Positions 17,676 through 26,780 of a stretch of DNA of 64,000 nucleotides are shown one piece after another. Below the pieces are notes generated by a model. It was not told the origin of the DNA, made no database searches, and saw nothing but the letters and a program-made list of their open reading frames with translations. Position numbers and translations under genes: made by a program. Origin of the DNA: Pseudomonas viridiflava (GTDB lineage: Bacteria > Pseudomonadota > Gammaproteobacteria > Pseudomonadales > Pseudomonadaceae); NCBI RefSeq assembly GCF_900602065.1, contig NZ_UWFN01000328.1, positions 240,099 to 304,098 on the forward strand. The letters run 5' to 3'. Within the stretch, counting starts at the first letter, position 1; every line of letters starts with the position of its first letter.

Positions 17676-18344
17676 ATGAGCTTTCTTCGACCAAAATTCA
17701 TTACGTTCGATTGCTACGGCACGTTGACCAACTTCCACATGGGCACCATGACACGCGAGCTGTTCGCTGACCGTGTTCCCGCAGAGCGAATGGATGAATT
17801 CGTCAAGGATTTCTCCTCCTACCGCCTGGATCAAGTCATGGGCGACTGGGTGCCTTACGACGAGATCATCAAGACTGCGCTGGAGCGCACCTGCAAACGC
17901 TGGGGTATCGAATACCGTCAGGAAGGCCAGATCTACTACGACGCCGTTCCAACCTGGGGTCCGCACGCCGATGTGCCAGCAGGTCTGGCAAAAATTGCCG
18001 ACAAGATCCCTCTGGTGATTTTCTCCAACGCCAGCGACAGCCAGATCATGTCCAACGTCAACATGCTCGGCGCGCCGTTCCATAAAGTTTTCACCGCCGA
18101 ACAGGCACAGGCCTACAAGCCTCGCCTGCGTGCGTTCGAGTTCATGCTCGACAACCTCGGTTGCGGCCCGCAGGACGTGCTGCACGTTTCGTCCAGCTTC
18201 CGTTACGACCTGTTCCCGGCCCACGACATGAAGATCAAGAACCGAGCATTCGTTGCCCGGGGTCATGACGTGCCTGCCAATGAGTCCTATGGCTACCACA
18301 CCATCAAGGACATCGGTGGCTTGCCTGCGCTGGTCGGTCTGTAA
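17676..18344 (+). CDS. type II HAD hydrolase (L-2-haloacid dehalogenase family)
   Basis: A 222-residue HAD hydrolase of the haloacid-dehalogenase type II group. The nucleophile is D12 in FDCYGTL, the second motif is S117-N118 in IFSNASDSQ, and the lysine is K148 in QAYKPRLR. The SSSFRYDLFPAHD segment (172-184) closes the active site. Family members cleave C-halogen bonds or act as phosphatases, and sequence alone does not decide. AGGA nine bases before the ATG fixes the start. It heads an operon for uptake and oxidation of an amine or amino-acid derivative, an unusual place for a dehalogenase. A true halogenated substrate or a repurposed hydrolase are both possible. Confidence 0.85.
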   Translation: MSFLRPKFITFDCYGTLTNFHMGTMTRELFADRVPAERMDEFVKDFSSYRLDQVMGDWVPYDEIIKTALERTCKRWGIEYRQEGQIYYDAVPTWGPHADVPAGLAKIADKIPLVIFSNASDSQIMSNVNMLGAPFHKVFTAEQAQAYKPRLRAFEFMLDNLGCGPQDVLHVSSSFRYDLFPAHDMKIKNRAFVARGHDVPANESYGYHTIKDIGGLPALVGL

Positions 18345-18401
18345 ACAGCAAAGCACGGTCAACCCGACAATTCCGGCAACGCCACAGGTAAGGACAGCAG
18401 C

Positions 18402-19676
18402 ATGCGAAGTGAATCCTACTGGCTTGATACCGCACCGGCTTTTACCGGCGCACAGACCGGCGCGGTGGAGGGTCAGGTGGACGTCGCCATTGTCGGAGGC
18501 GGTTTCACCGGTCTCTCGGCAGCTCGTGCTCTGGCCATGAAGGGCGCGAGTGTGGTGGTGCTGGAGGCTGACCGGGTCATCGGCGAAGCCTCCGGCCGCA
18601 ACGGTGGCCAGTGCAATACCGGCGTGGCTCAGGACTATTCCGCGCTGACCGCAAGCCTGGGTGCTGATCAGGCCCGCGAGTATTACCTGGCGTACGAAAG
18701 CGCCGTAAAGACGGTCGTCACGTTGGTCGAGCAGGAACAGATTGCGTGTGACATGACCCGTAACGGCAAGCTGAAACTGGCCGCCAAACCCATGCACTTC
18801 GAGGGAATGGCACGCACCTGCGAGCTGATTCGCCGCGAAGTGGATGCAAACGTGCAATTGCTGTCTGCCCAGGAAACACGCGCCGAAGTGGACTCTGCCG
18901 AATTCCACGGCGGCCTGCTGCAGCGCAATGGCGTGCAAATGCATGTCGGGAGTTTTGGCGTCGGGCTGGCCGACGCTGCAGTGCGCCACGGGGCACAGGT
19001 TTTCCAGAACGCCGCCGTCAAGAACTGGCAGGCCAACGCTTCAGGTTATCTGCTGAATACGGCCAAGGGCTCTGTTCAGGCCAAACAGATCCTGCTGGCG
19101 ACCGGTGCTTGCCAGCATGGCGGCCCAGGCTGGTATCGGCGGCGCATCGTACCGGTGGGCAGCTTTGTGATTGTGACCGAGGTGCTGCCGCAGACCTTGA
19201 TCGATCAACTGCTGCCACAACAGCGCGCCTACGTGACCAGCCGCATGATCGGCAATTACTTCCGCCTGACACCGGATAACCGTTTGCTGTTCGGCGGCCG
19301 GGCGCGCTTCGCCATGTCCAACGCAACCTCCGACGCCAAGAGCGGCAAGGTATTGCGTGCCGCCATGGTGCAGATGTTCCCGCAACTGGCCAGCGCCAAA
19401 GTGGATTACTGCTGGGGCGGCCTGGTGGACATGACCTCCGACCGCTTGCCGCGTGCGGGTGAACACGAAGGCGTTTTCTACTCCATGGGCTACAGCGGCC
19501 ACGGGGTACAGATGTCTGTTCACATGGGCCAGGTCATGGCCGACGTCATGGATGGCAATCCGCAAGCCAACCCGTGGCGCGAGCTTGACTGGCCAGCCGT
19601 GCCGGGGCACTTCGGAACCCCGTGGTTCCTGCCGCTGGTGGGCGCGTGGTACCGCTTTCAGGATGCCCGGCACTAG
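18402..19676 (+). CDS. FAD-dependent DAO-family amine/amino-acid oxidoreductase
   Basis: A 424-residue flavoprotein with an N-terminal FAD motif IVGGGFTGLSAARAL (about 30-44), the glutamate that binds the ribose in VVVLEADRV, and SGRNGGQCN (about 64-72), common in gamma-glutamylputrescine oxidases. It ends with the FAD loop YSMGYSGHGVQMS. These enzymes deaminate a substituted amine or amino acid to an aldehyde or keto product. AAGGA six bases upstream supports the ATG. It lies 57 bases after the HAD gene and is the first of two distinct oxidase systems in the operon. Confidence 0.88.
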   Translation: MRSESYWLDTAPAFTGAQTGAVEGQVDVAIVGGGFTGLSAARALAMKGASVVVLEADRVIGEASGRNGGQCNTGVAQDYSALTASLGADQAREYYLAYESAVKTVVTLVEQEQIACDMTRNGKLKLAAKPMHFEGMARTCELIRREVDANVQLLSAQETRAEVDSAEFHGGLLQRNGVQMHVGSFGVGLADAAVRHGAQVFQNAAVKNWQANASGYLLNTAKGSVQAKQILLATGACQHGGPGWYRRRIVPVGSFVIVTEVLPQTLIDQLLPQQRAYVTSRMIGNYFRLTPDNRLLFGGRARFAMSNATSDAKSGKVLRAAMVQMFPQLASAKVDYCWGGLVDMTSDRLPRAGEHEGVFYSMGYSGHGVQMSVHMGQVMADVMDGNPQANPWRELDWPAVPGHFGTPWFLPLVGAWYRFQDARH

Positions 19677-19770
19677 ATTTTTTGCTTCACCGTCGTTGTG
19701 TGCGTTTCAAGGACGCTCCGGTCAACCGCGAGCAACTCATGCATTCCCTTAATCGACAGGTAGAACTGAT

Positions 19771-21408
19771 ATGGCTGACAACAAAGACGATTCGCGATTG
19801 ATCTCGGGCCAGGAAAGCCTGCGGGTATTCGAAGGGCTCAATCGCGGTCTTTCACGCCGTGACGCGTTACGAATGCTGGGCGTTGCGGGTGTCGTCGCCA
19901 GCGGTGCGACCAGTCTGTTTGGCGCAGCGGGCAAAGTCTTTGCCGACGAAACGGCAACGCCAGCCAAGGGCAAACCCGGCGGGCGAATTCGCGTCGCAGG
20001 CATGTCCAGTTCTACCGCTGACACACTCGACCCGGCCAAGGGCGCACTGTCCACCGACTATGTTCGGCACTTCATGTTCTACAACGGCCTGACCCGCTTC
20101 GACTCCCACCTGGTACCGCAGATGGAGCTGGCCGAGCGCATTGAAAGCGACGACGCTACCTTGTGGACCGTGACACTGCGCAAGGACGTGACGTTCCACA
20201 ACGGCAAAGCCCTGACGCCTGCCGATGTGGTGTTCTCGCTGAACCGCCACAAGGACCCACTGACCGGCTCAAAAGTTATGCCCTTGATGGCTCAGGTCAG
20301 CGAAGTCAAAGCCTGCGGTCCGAATGAAGTACAAATCCGCCTCAGCGCCGCCAACGCCGAGCTGCCATCGATTCTGGCGGTATCGCACTTGTTGATCGTT
20401 CCGGAAGGCACCACTGATTTCAATCAGGGCATTGGCACCGGGCCGTTCAAGGTCAAGGAATTCAAACCGGGTGTGCGCTCGATCAGCGTACGCAACCCGA
20501 ACTACTGGAAGCCAGGCCTGCCGTATCTGGACGAAATCGAATTCATCGCCATTGGCGACGAGCCTTCACGGGTCAACGCGCTGCTGTCCGGCGACGTTCA
20601 TCTGATCAACGAGGTCAACCCGCGCTCCACCGCGCGTATTACCGCCAGCGCCAAGCACAGCGTGTTCGACGCACCGTCGGGCAACTACACCGACCTGATC
20701 ATCCGCCAGGACCAGATGCCGGGGCAAAACCCGGACTTCACCCTGGCCATGAAGTACCTGCTGGATCGCGAACAAGTGAAATCGGCCGTGTTCCGCGGTT
20801 ACGCCCGCGTCGGTAATGACACGCCGATTTCTCCAGGGTCGCGCTACTTCAACGCTGATTTGCCGCAGCGCGTATACGACCCGGAAAAAGCCCGCTTCCA
20901 CCTGAAAAAAGCCGGCATGGAAAAAATTACGATGGCCGTGGCCGCCTCACCTGCGGCCACCGGTTCAGTGGACATTGCAGTGCTGCTGCAACAGTCCGCC
21001 AAAGAAGCCGGCCTGACGCTCAATGTCAACCGTCTGCCCAGTGACGGCTACTGGTCCAACCACTGGATGAAGCACCCGCTGAGTTTCGGCAACATCAACC
21101 CGCGCCCTAATGCCGACGTGATCTTCTCGCAGTTCTTCCAGTCTGCTGCACCGTGGAACGAATCCGCCTGGAAGAACGAGCAGTTCGATCAGTTGTTGAT
21201 GCTGGCACGCGGCGAAACCGACGAAGCCAAGCGCGCCAAGATGTATGGCGACATGCAGACCCTTGTTCACGATCACTGCGGGATCGGTATTCCCGTTTTC
21301 ATCAGCAACATTGACGGGGTCGACAAACGCATCAAAGGCTACGGCAGCAACCCGCTCGGCGGCTTCATGGGCTACATGTTCAGCGAGCAGATCTGGCTGG
21401 ACGCTTGA
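19771..21408 (+). CDS. ABC transporter periplasmic binding protein, peptide/opine family (Tat signal)
   Basis: A 545-residue family 5 solute-binding protein (DppA/OppA/opine group). The N-terminus is long and carries a twin-arginine motif LSRRDALRM (about residues 27-35) followed by a hydrophobic stretch and an AXA-like cleavage region near FADET, so it is probably exported folded through Tat. Family landmarks are RKDVTFHNGKALTPADVVFS and GTGPFKVKEF. It supplies ligand to the two permeases and the double ATPase encoded downstream. Family 5 proteins with Tat signals often bind opine-like or metal-chelate ligands; the ligand here is unknown. Confidence 0.9.
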   Translation: MADNKDDSRLISGQESLRVFEGLNRGLSRRDALRMLGVAGVVASGATSLFGAAGKVFADETATPAKGKPGGRIRVAGMSSSTADTLDPAKGALSTDYVRHFMFYNGLTRFDSHLVPQMELAERIESDDATLWTVTLRKDVTFHNGKALTPADVVFSLNRHKDPLTGSKVMPLMAQVSEVKACGPNEVQIRLSAANAELPSILAVSHLLIVPEGTTDFNQGIGTGPFKVKEFKPGVRSISVRNPNYWKPGLPYLDEIEFIAIGDEPSRVNALLSGDVHLINEVNPRSTARITASAKHSVFDAPSGNYTDLIIRQDQMPGQNPDFTLAMKYLLDREQVKSAVFRGYARVGNDTPISPGSRYFNADLPQRVYDPEKARFHLKKAGMEKITMAVAASPAATGSVDIAVLLQQSAKEAGLTLNVNRLPSDGYWSNHWMKHPLSFGNINPRPNADVIFSQFFQSAAPWNESAWKNEQFDQLLMLARGETDEAKRAKMYGDMQTLVHDHCGIGIPVFISNIDGVDKRIKGYGSNPLGGFMGYMFSEQIWLDA

Positions 21409-21442
21409 TAGCAGCTGGTTTTTCCTTTGCCGGAGCAATGCC

Positions 21443-22399
21443 ATGAATAGCAACACACTCTGGTTGATCGGCAAGCGCTTCGGCGCTGCGATCCTGACCC
21501 TGCTGATCGTTTCCATGGTGGTCTTCGCCATTACGGCGGTGCTGCCAGGCGACGCGGCTCAAGCTGCCCTCGGGCAATTCGCGACGCCTGAACAGGTCGC
21601 GGCATTGCGGATAAAAATGGGCCTGGATCAACCGGGTGTGGTGCGCTACCTGAGCTGGTTGATGAACCTGCTCAGTGGCAATTTTGGCGAGTCGGCGTCC
21701 AACGCCATGTCGGTCGCCGAACTGGTCGGCGGGCGCTTTCCCAATACCCTGATGCTGGCCGGGGCGACCGCACTGGTTTCAGTTCCGGTGGCATTGGTGC
21801 TGGGCATCGGTTCGGCCATGGGACGTGGCGGCCGACTGGACAGCGCGTTGAGTTTCATCACGCTGGCGCTGGTTGCCGTTCCGGAGTTTCTGGTGGCGAC
21901 CCTCGCGGTGTTGATCTTCGCGGTCAATCTGGGCTGGCTGTCGGCGTTGTCGTATGCCAGCGATACTCACTCCCCTCTGGAATTCATCCGCACTTATGCG
22001 CTGCCGGTGATGACCCTGTGCTGCGTCATCGTCGCGCAAATGGCCCGCATGACTCGCGCGGCAGTCATTGATCAATTGGACAGTCCGTATGTGGAAATGG
22101 CCCGCCTCAAAGGCGTCAGCCCGGTACGCATCGTATTACGCCATGCGCTGCCCAACGCCATCGGCCCGATCGCCAATGCCATTGCGCTGAGCCTGTCTTA
22201 CCTGCTCGGCGGTGTCGTCATCGTCGAGACCATCTTCAACTATCCGGGTGTCGCCAGCCTGATGGTCGACGCCGTGACCAACCGCGACATGGCGTTGGTG
22301 CAAGCCTGCACCATGCTCTTCTGCTCCGCGTATCTGGGGCTGGTACTGATTGCCGACCTGTGCGCCATCCTCTCCAACCCGAGGCTGAGAACCCAATGA
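21443..22399 (+). CDS. ABC transporter permease, DppB type
   Basis: A 318-residue inner-membrane permease with six hydrophobic segments and the conserved ATPase-docking loop near ARLKGVSPVRIVLRHALPN. The start at ATG 21443 has GGAG seven bases upstream; a longer frame reaching into the binding-protein gene is not used. Its stop overlaps the ATG of the next permease (ATGA), showing translational coupling. Confidence 0.92.
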   Translation: MNSNTLWLIGKRFGAAILTLLIVSMVVFAITAVLPGDAAQAALGQFATPEQVAALRIKMGLDQPGVVRYLSWLMNLLSGNFGESASNAMSVAELVGGRFPNTLMLAGATALVSVPVALVLGIGSAMGRGGRLDSALSFITLALVAVPEFLVATLAVLIFAVNLGWLSALSYASDTHSPLEFIRTYALPVMTLCCVIVAQMARMTRAAVIDQLDSPYVEMARLKGVSPVRIVLRHALPNAIGPIANAIALSLSYLLGGVVIVETIFNYPGVASLMVDAVTNRDMALVQACTMLFCSAYLGLVLIADLCAILSNPRLRTQ

Positions 22400-23271
22400 A
22401 TAACCTCATTGTAAAATCGACGCCATCCTCTCCCGACCTGTCATTGGGCAAGGTCGCCCACAGCACATCCTGGCTGGGGCTGGCAGGGGCGTTCGTGTGC
22501 ATCTTCTGGTTGTTGGTGGCGCTGTTCGGGCCATGGCTCGCGCCCCATCCGGTCGGTGAAGTCGTGTCCAACAATGTCTTTGACAGCATGAGTGGCGCTT
22601 ACCCTTTCGGCACTGATTATCTGGGCCGCGACATGCTCAGCCGGGTGCTGGCCGGATCGCGCTTTACCGTCGGGCTGGCGCTGATTTCCGCAGTCCTGGC
22701 GAGCGGTCTGGGCACCAGCCTTGCCTTGCTCGCGGTGGTCGTGCCGAAATGGCTGGATGAAGTGATCAGCCGCCTGATGGATGCCTTCATCTCGATCCCC
22801 AGCAAGATGCTCGCGCTGATCATGGTCTCCGCATTTGGCTCATCGGTGACGCTGCTGATCACCACTGCGGTGCTGAGTTTTTCCCCTGGCGCATTCCGTA
22901 TCGCCCGCAGCCTGGCGGTGAACATCGAAGCACTGGAATACGTGCAGGTGGCACGCACTCGTGGCGAACGTCGCCTGTACATAGCCTGCGTGGAAATCCT
23001 GCCCAACATGCTCAACCCGGTGCTGACCGATCTGGGCCTGCGCTTTGGTTTCATTGTGCTGCTGCTCAGCGGTATGAGTTTCCTCGGTCTCGGCGTCCAG
23101 CCACCCGACGCCGACCTTGGCTCACTGGTGCGTGAAAACATCGGCGGGCTTAATCAGGGCGCGCCCGCCATCGTGATTCCGGCGTTGGCTATCGGCACGC
23201 TGACTATCGGCGTAAACCTGTTCATCGACAGGCTTTCATCGCGGCGCAGCCGACGTTCAGGAGGACACTGA
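22396..23271 (+). CDS. ABC transporter permease, DppC type
   Basis: A 291-residue second permease with an N-terminal extra segment usual for DppC, the pattern YPFGTDYLGRDMLSRVLAG (about 67-85) and a docking loop at ARTRGERRLYIACVEILPN. It begins in an ATGA overlap with the preceding gene. It forms the membrane channel with the DppB-type subunit. Confidence 0.92.
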   Translation: MNNLIVKSTPSSPDLSLGKVAHSTSWLGLAGAFVCIFWLLVALFGPWLAPHPVGEVVSNNVFDSMSGAYPFGTDYLGRDMLSRVLAGSRFTVGLALISAVLASGLGTSLALLAVVVPKWLDEVISRLMDAFISIPSKMLALIMVSAFGSSVTLLITTAVLSFSPGAFRIARSLAVNIEALEYVQVARTRGERRLYIACVEILPNMLNPVLTDLGLRFGFIVLLLSGMSFLGLGVQPPDADLGSLVRENIGGLNQGAPAIVIPALAIGTLTIGVNLFIDRLSSRRSRRSGGH

Positions 23272-23272
23272 G

Positions 23273-25117
23273 ATGAGCCAATTGATCAAGGTCCAGGACC
23301 TGCGAGTCGTCGCCAGCGCAGACAGCGGTGATATCGAAATCGTCAAAGGCGTGAGCTTTGCGCTGGAGAAAGGAGAAGTACTGGCGCTGATCGGTGAATC
23401 CGGGTCAGGCAAAACTACCATCGCTCTGGCCTTGCTCGGTTACGCCCGACGCGGCTGTCGCCTGGCCAGTGGCTCGGTGCAGATTGGCGAACACGACATG
23501 CTCGATTTGCCGGAAGGCATCCTGCAAGGGCTGCGCGGCAACCGGGTGTCGTACATCGCACAAAGCGCAGCGGCGGCGTTCAACCCTGCAAAACGGCTCA
23601 TCGATCAAGTCATCGAAGGCGCGCTGATTCATGGGCTGGGCAAACGCGCAGAACTTGAAGCAAAAGCCGTCGAGCTGTTTCGTGACCTGTCATTGCCCAA
23701 CCCGGAACACATTGGCCAGCGCTTCCCGCACCAGGTCTCCGGCGGCCAGTTGCAACGGGTCATGGCGGCGATGGCGCTGATCAGCGACCCGGTATTGGTG
23801 ATCCTTGATGAGCCCACTACGGCGCTGGACGTCACGACGCAAATTGATGTGCTGCGGGCGTTCAAGCGCGTCGTGCGCGAACGTGGCGCGACGGCGGTCT
23901 ACGTCTCGCATGACCTGGCGGTCGTGGCGCAAATGGCCGACCAGATTGTGGTGCTCAAGGGCGGCCAGATCGTCGAGCAGAGCAACACCGCAGCATTGCT
24001 CAAAGACCCGGAGCATCCCTACACCCGTAGCCTGCTGGCCGCAGCTCGCCCCGACGCGACACTGCGCCCGGCCAGTGAGGTCGCGCAGAATGTGCCGTTG
24101 CTGACCATCACCGAAATGTCAGCCGGTTACGGCAATAAAGACCTGCAAGGCATGCCCATGATTCGCGTGCTGGAAGACATAGACCTGACGATCAATCGGG
24201 GTCAGGCGATTGGCGTGATCGGCGAGTCGGGTTCGGGCAAATCCACTCTGGCCCGTGTCGTGGCGGGGCTGCTTGATCCGGCACGCGGCAGCTTGAAATT
24301 CGATGGGCAGCCCCTGTCCGGTGACCTGGCAGGACGCAGTGACGATCAATTCCGGCGCATTCAAATGGTCTTCCAGAATGCCGACACCGCGCTGAACCCG
24401 ATGCACAGCATCAGCACCATTCTCAGCCGCCCGTTGAAGATGTACTTCAACCTCAAAGGGGCCGCCTTGCGTCAGCGCATCGACGAATTGCTCGATCTGG
24501 TACGCCTGCCTCGCGAGCTGGCTGAGCGTCGCCCCAGCGAACTGTCCGGTGGGCAAAAGCAGCGGGTCAATCTGGCCCGGGCACTGGCTGCCAAGCCGGA
24601 CCTGATCCTCTGCGATGAAGTGACGTCGGCACTGGACACTGTGGTGGGCGCAGCGATTCTTGAATTGCTGGGCGATTTGCGCCGTGAACTGGGCGTTTCC
24701 TACCTTTTCATCAGCCACGACATTTCCACTGTGCGCGCGCTGTGCGACGACATTGTGGTGATGTACAGCGGCCACAAGGTCGAGGAAGGCAGCCGTGAGT
24801 CCTTCAGCCATACGCCGTTTCATCCCTACACCGACTTGCTGGTGCATTCGGTCCCTGAGCTGCGTCAGGGCTGGCTGGAAACCTGTGGCACGACCACGTG
24901 CGGCACGCTGCCGCCCATCAGCCCGCCAATCAACAGGCAGCAGTTGTGTACTTTTTTGAACCGCTGCCCGCAACGCGTCGAAGGCTTGTGCAATCGCACC
25001 GCGCCCGGCCGTCGTGAAATAGCCGGTGGCAGTGAAGTACTCTGCCACCTGGACAGCAGCGCGCTGCGCAAAAACCAACAGGATCTGGAAGACATAACCG
25101 TGGGAGCCTACGCATGA
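23273..25117 (+). CDS. ABC transporter double ATPase (DppD-DppF fusion)
   Basis: A 614-residue protein with two complete ATP-binding cassettes. The first has Walker A GESGSGKTT (about 40-48), signature VSGGQLQRV and Walker B LVILDEPTTALD. The second has GESGSGKST near residue 320, signature LSGGQKQRV and LILCDEVTSALD. The C-terminus carries the oligopeptide-transporter extension with several cysteines (CGTTTCGTL, then FLNRCPQR). The fused form replaces separate DppD and DppF subunits. It begins one base after the previous stop codon and overlaps the next ORF by four bases. Confidence 0.93.
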   Translation: MSQLIKVQDLRVVASADSGDIEIVKGVSFALEKGEVLALIGESGSGKTTIALALLGYARRGCRLASGSVQIGEHDMLDLPEGILQGLRGNRVSYIAQSAAAAFNPAKRLIDQVIEGALIHGLGKRAELEAKAVELFRDLSLPNPEHIGQRFPHQVSGGQLQRVMAAMALISDPVLVILDEPTTALDVTTQIDVLRAFKRVVRERGATAVYVSHDLAVVAQMADQIVVLKGGQIVEQSNTAALLKDPEHPYTRSLLAAARPDATLRPASEVAQNVPLLTITEMSAGYGNKDLQGMPMIRVLEDIDLTINRGQAIGVIGESGSGKSTLARVVAGLLDPARGSLKFDGQPLSGDLAGRSDDQFRRIQMVFQNADTALNPMHSISTILSRPLKMYFNLKGAALRQRIDELLDLVRLPRELAERRPSELSGGQKQRVNLARALAAKPDLILCDEVTSALDTVVGAAILELLGDLRRELGVSYLFISHDISTVRALCDDIVVMYSGHKVEEGSRESFSHTPFHPYTDLLVHSVPELRQGWLETCGTTTCGTLPPISPPINRQQLCTFLNRCPQRVEGLCNRTAPGRREIAGGSEVLCHLDSSALRKNQQDLEDITVGAYA

Positions 25118-25422
25118 AAGGGCGTTTTGTAAGGCTGGGCGAGCGCGACCGGGCCACGGTGAGCCTGGTGGTGGACGGCGCACCGATTGAAGCGTTGCAG
25201 GGCGATACTTTGATGGTCGCACTGCTGACTCAAGGCGTATCGCTGCGCCAGTCGGAGTTCGATCCGGGACGTCGCGCAGGGTTCTGTCTGATGGGCGCGT
25301 GTCAGGACTGTTGGGTCTGGACTCGCTCCGGTGAGCGTTTGCGTGCCTGCTCCAGCGAGGCCCGCGAGGGTCTGGATATCGTCACCACACAACCGGAGGC
25401 GACATGGCCACTCCACGGGTAG
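25114..25422 (+). CDS. small [2Fe-2S] subunit of a three-part FAD dehydrogenase (HcnA/opine-oxidase type)
   Basis: A 102-residue ferredoxin-like Fer2_4 protein with cluster ligands C58, C63, C66 and C79 (GFCLMGACQDCW, then LRACSS). Proteins of this kind form the small subunit of hydrogen cyanide synthase, octopine/nopaline oxidases and hydroxyproline dehydrogenases. The ATG overlaps the ATPase stop by four bases and its own end overlaps the next gene by 19 bases. Transport context and the ArgE partner favour an opine or N-substituted amino acid over HCN production. Confidence 0.85.
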   Translation: MKGRFVRLGERDRATVSLVVDGAPIEALQGDTLMVALLTQGVSLRQSEFDPGRRAGFCLMGACQDCWVWTRSGERLRACSSEAREGLDIVTTQPEATWPLHG

Positions 25423-26780
25423 TGATTGTAGGCGCCGGGCCAGCCGGTACGCGCTGTGCTCAGACGTTGATTGCAGCGGGGATCAAACCGATTCTGATCG
25501 ATGAAAACCGTCGCGACGGCGGGCAAATCTATCGCCGCCAGCCCGAAGGTTTCAAACGCGATTACGCGGCGCTGTATGGCACCGAAGCCGACAAGGCCCG
25601 GGATCTGCACCAGACCTTTGACCGCCTGCGCGAGCACATCGATTACCGCCCCGACACACTGGTCTGGAACCTGAGTGAAGGCCAGTTGTGCTGCGTCCAT
25701 CAGGGGCAGCACTCCGTACTGAACTATGACGCGCTGATTCTTTGCACCGGAGCCACCGACCGGCTGATGCCCATCAATGGCTGGCAACTGGCCGGGACTT
25801 ACAGCCTGGGCGGCGCGCAGATAGCACTGAAGGCGCAATCCGTTTCCATCGGCCACAAAGTGGTGTTCATGGGCAGCGGTCCATTGCTGTACCTGGTCGC
25901 CAGCCAATACGTGAAAGCCGGGGCAGAAGTTGCTGCCGTACTGGACACCTCGCCGCTGAGCAAGCGGATCATGGCCACGCCCAAGCTGCTGGCGCGCCCC
26001 GGTGTGCTGCTCGAAGGCATGAAGCTACTCGCTCGCCTGCGCAGCGCCAAGGTGCCGGTCCATTTGGGTGTCGAGCCTTTGCAGGTACTGGGCAACGCTC
26101 AGACCGGTGTCAGCGGTGTGCGTTTCAAAGACGGCAAAGGTCACACGCAACAGCTGGACTGCGATGCCGTTGCACTGGGTTATCACCTGCGACCGGAAAC
26201 CCAACTGGCTGATCTGGCTGGTTGTCGCCTGCGCTTTGACGAGGTTTCCAGCCAGTGGCTGCTGGATGTCGATGAGGTCGGCCGCACTTCGGTCAGCGGT
26301 GTATACGCGGCGGGTGACGGCGCGAAAATCCGTGGAGCGGACGCCGCCGAGCAGGCCGGGCGTCTGGCTGCACTGGCCGTTCTGCAAGACCTGAAACTCC
26401 CGGTAGATGTCAGCGTGATGCAAACGCAAACGCGCCAGTTGGCCGTCATGGATCGCTTCCGGGTCGGACTGGCCGAAGCCTTTCCCTGGCCGTCGGCGCA
26501 AGCCAAAGCGCTGCCCGACGACACGATTATTTGCCGCTGTGAAATGATCAGCGCAGGCGAACTACGTGGCGTAGTCCGGGAAAAAGGTGCCTGTGAAGTC
26601 AACCGCGCCAAAGCCTTCAGCCGGGTCGGCATGGGCCGCTGCCAAGGGCGTTACTGCTCGCAGGCCGGGGCAGAGGTCATCGCCGCCGAGGCCGGCGTCT
26701 CCGTGGAGCTGGTAGGCCGTCAACGAGGTCAGGCACCGATCAAGCCGTTGTCGATGCTCACTGATGAGGTCGCGTCATGA
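25404..26780 (+). CDS. FAD/NAD(P)-binding subunit with BFD-type [2Fe-2S] domain (HcnB/OoxA-like)
   Basis: A 458-residue flavoprotein with a first dinucleotide motif VIVGAGPAGTRCA (8-20), a second near VVFMGSGPLLYL (about 153-164), and a C-terminal BFD-like iron-sulphur domain. The latter has C377-x-C379 (ICRCEM) and C413-x4-C418 (RCQGRYC). It passes electrons between the catalytic subunit and the small Fe-S subunit. The gene overlaps both neighbours (19 and 4 bases), as expected for subunits made in fixed ratio. Hydrogen cyanide synthase subunit B is the nearest well-known relative with this exact domain order. Confidence 0.87.
   Translation: MATPRVVIVGAGPAGTRCAQTLIAAGIKPILIDENRRDGGQIYRRQPEGFKRDYAALYGTEADKARDLHQTFDRLREHIDYRPDTLVWNLSEGQLCCVHQGQHSVLNYDALILCTGATDRLMPINGWQLAGTYSLGGAQIALKAQSVSIGHKVVFMGSGPLLYLVASQYVKAGAEVAAVLDTSPLSKRIMATPKLLARPGVLLEGMKLLARLRSAKVPVHLGVEPLQVLGNAQTGVSGVRFKDGKGHTQQLDCDAVALGYHLRPETQLADLAGCRLRFDEVSSQWLLDVDEVGRTSVSGVYAAGDGAKIRGADAAEQAGRLAALAVLQDLKLPVDVSVMQTQTRQLAVMDRFRVGLAEAFPWPSAQAKALPDDTIICRCEMISAGELRGVVREKGACEVNRAKAFSRVGMGRCQGRYCSQAGAEVIAAEAGVSVELVGRQRGQAPIKPLSMLTDEVAS

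Noticed and set aside
17673..18989. 438-codon minus-strand ORF
   Set aside because: Antisense to the HAD and DAO genes whose motifs are intact; no recognisable protein features.
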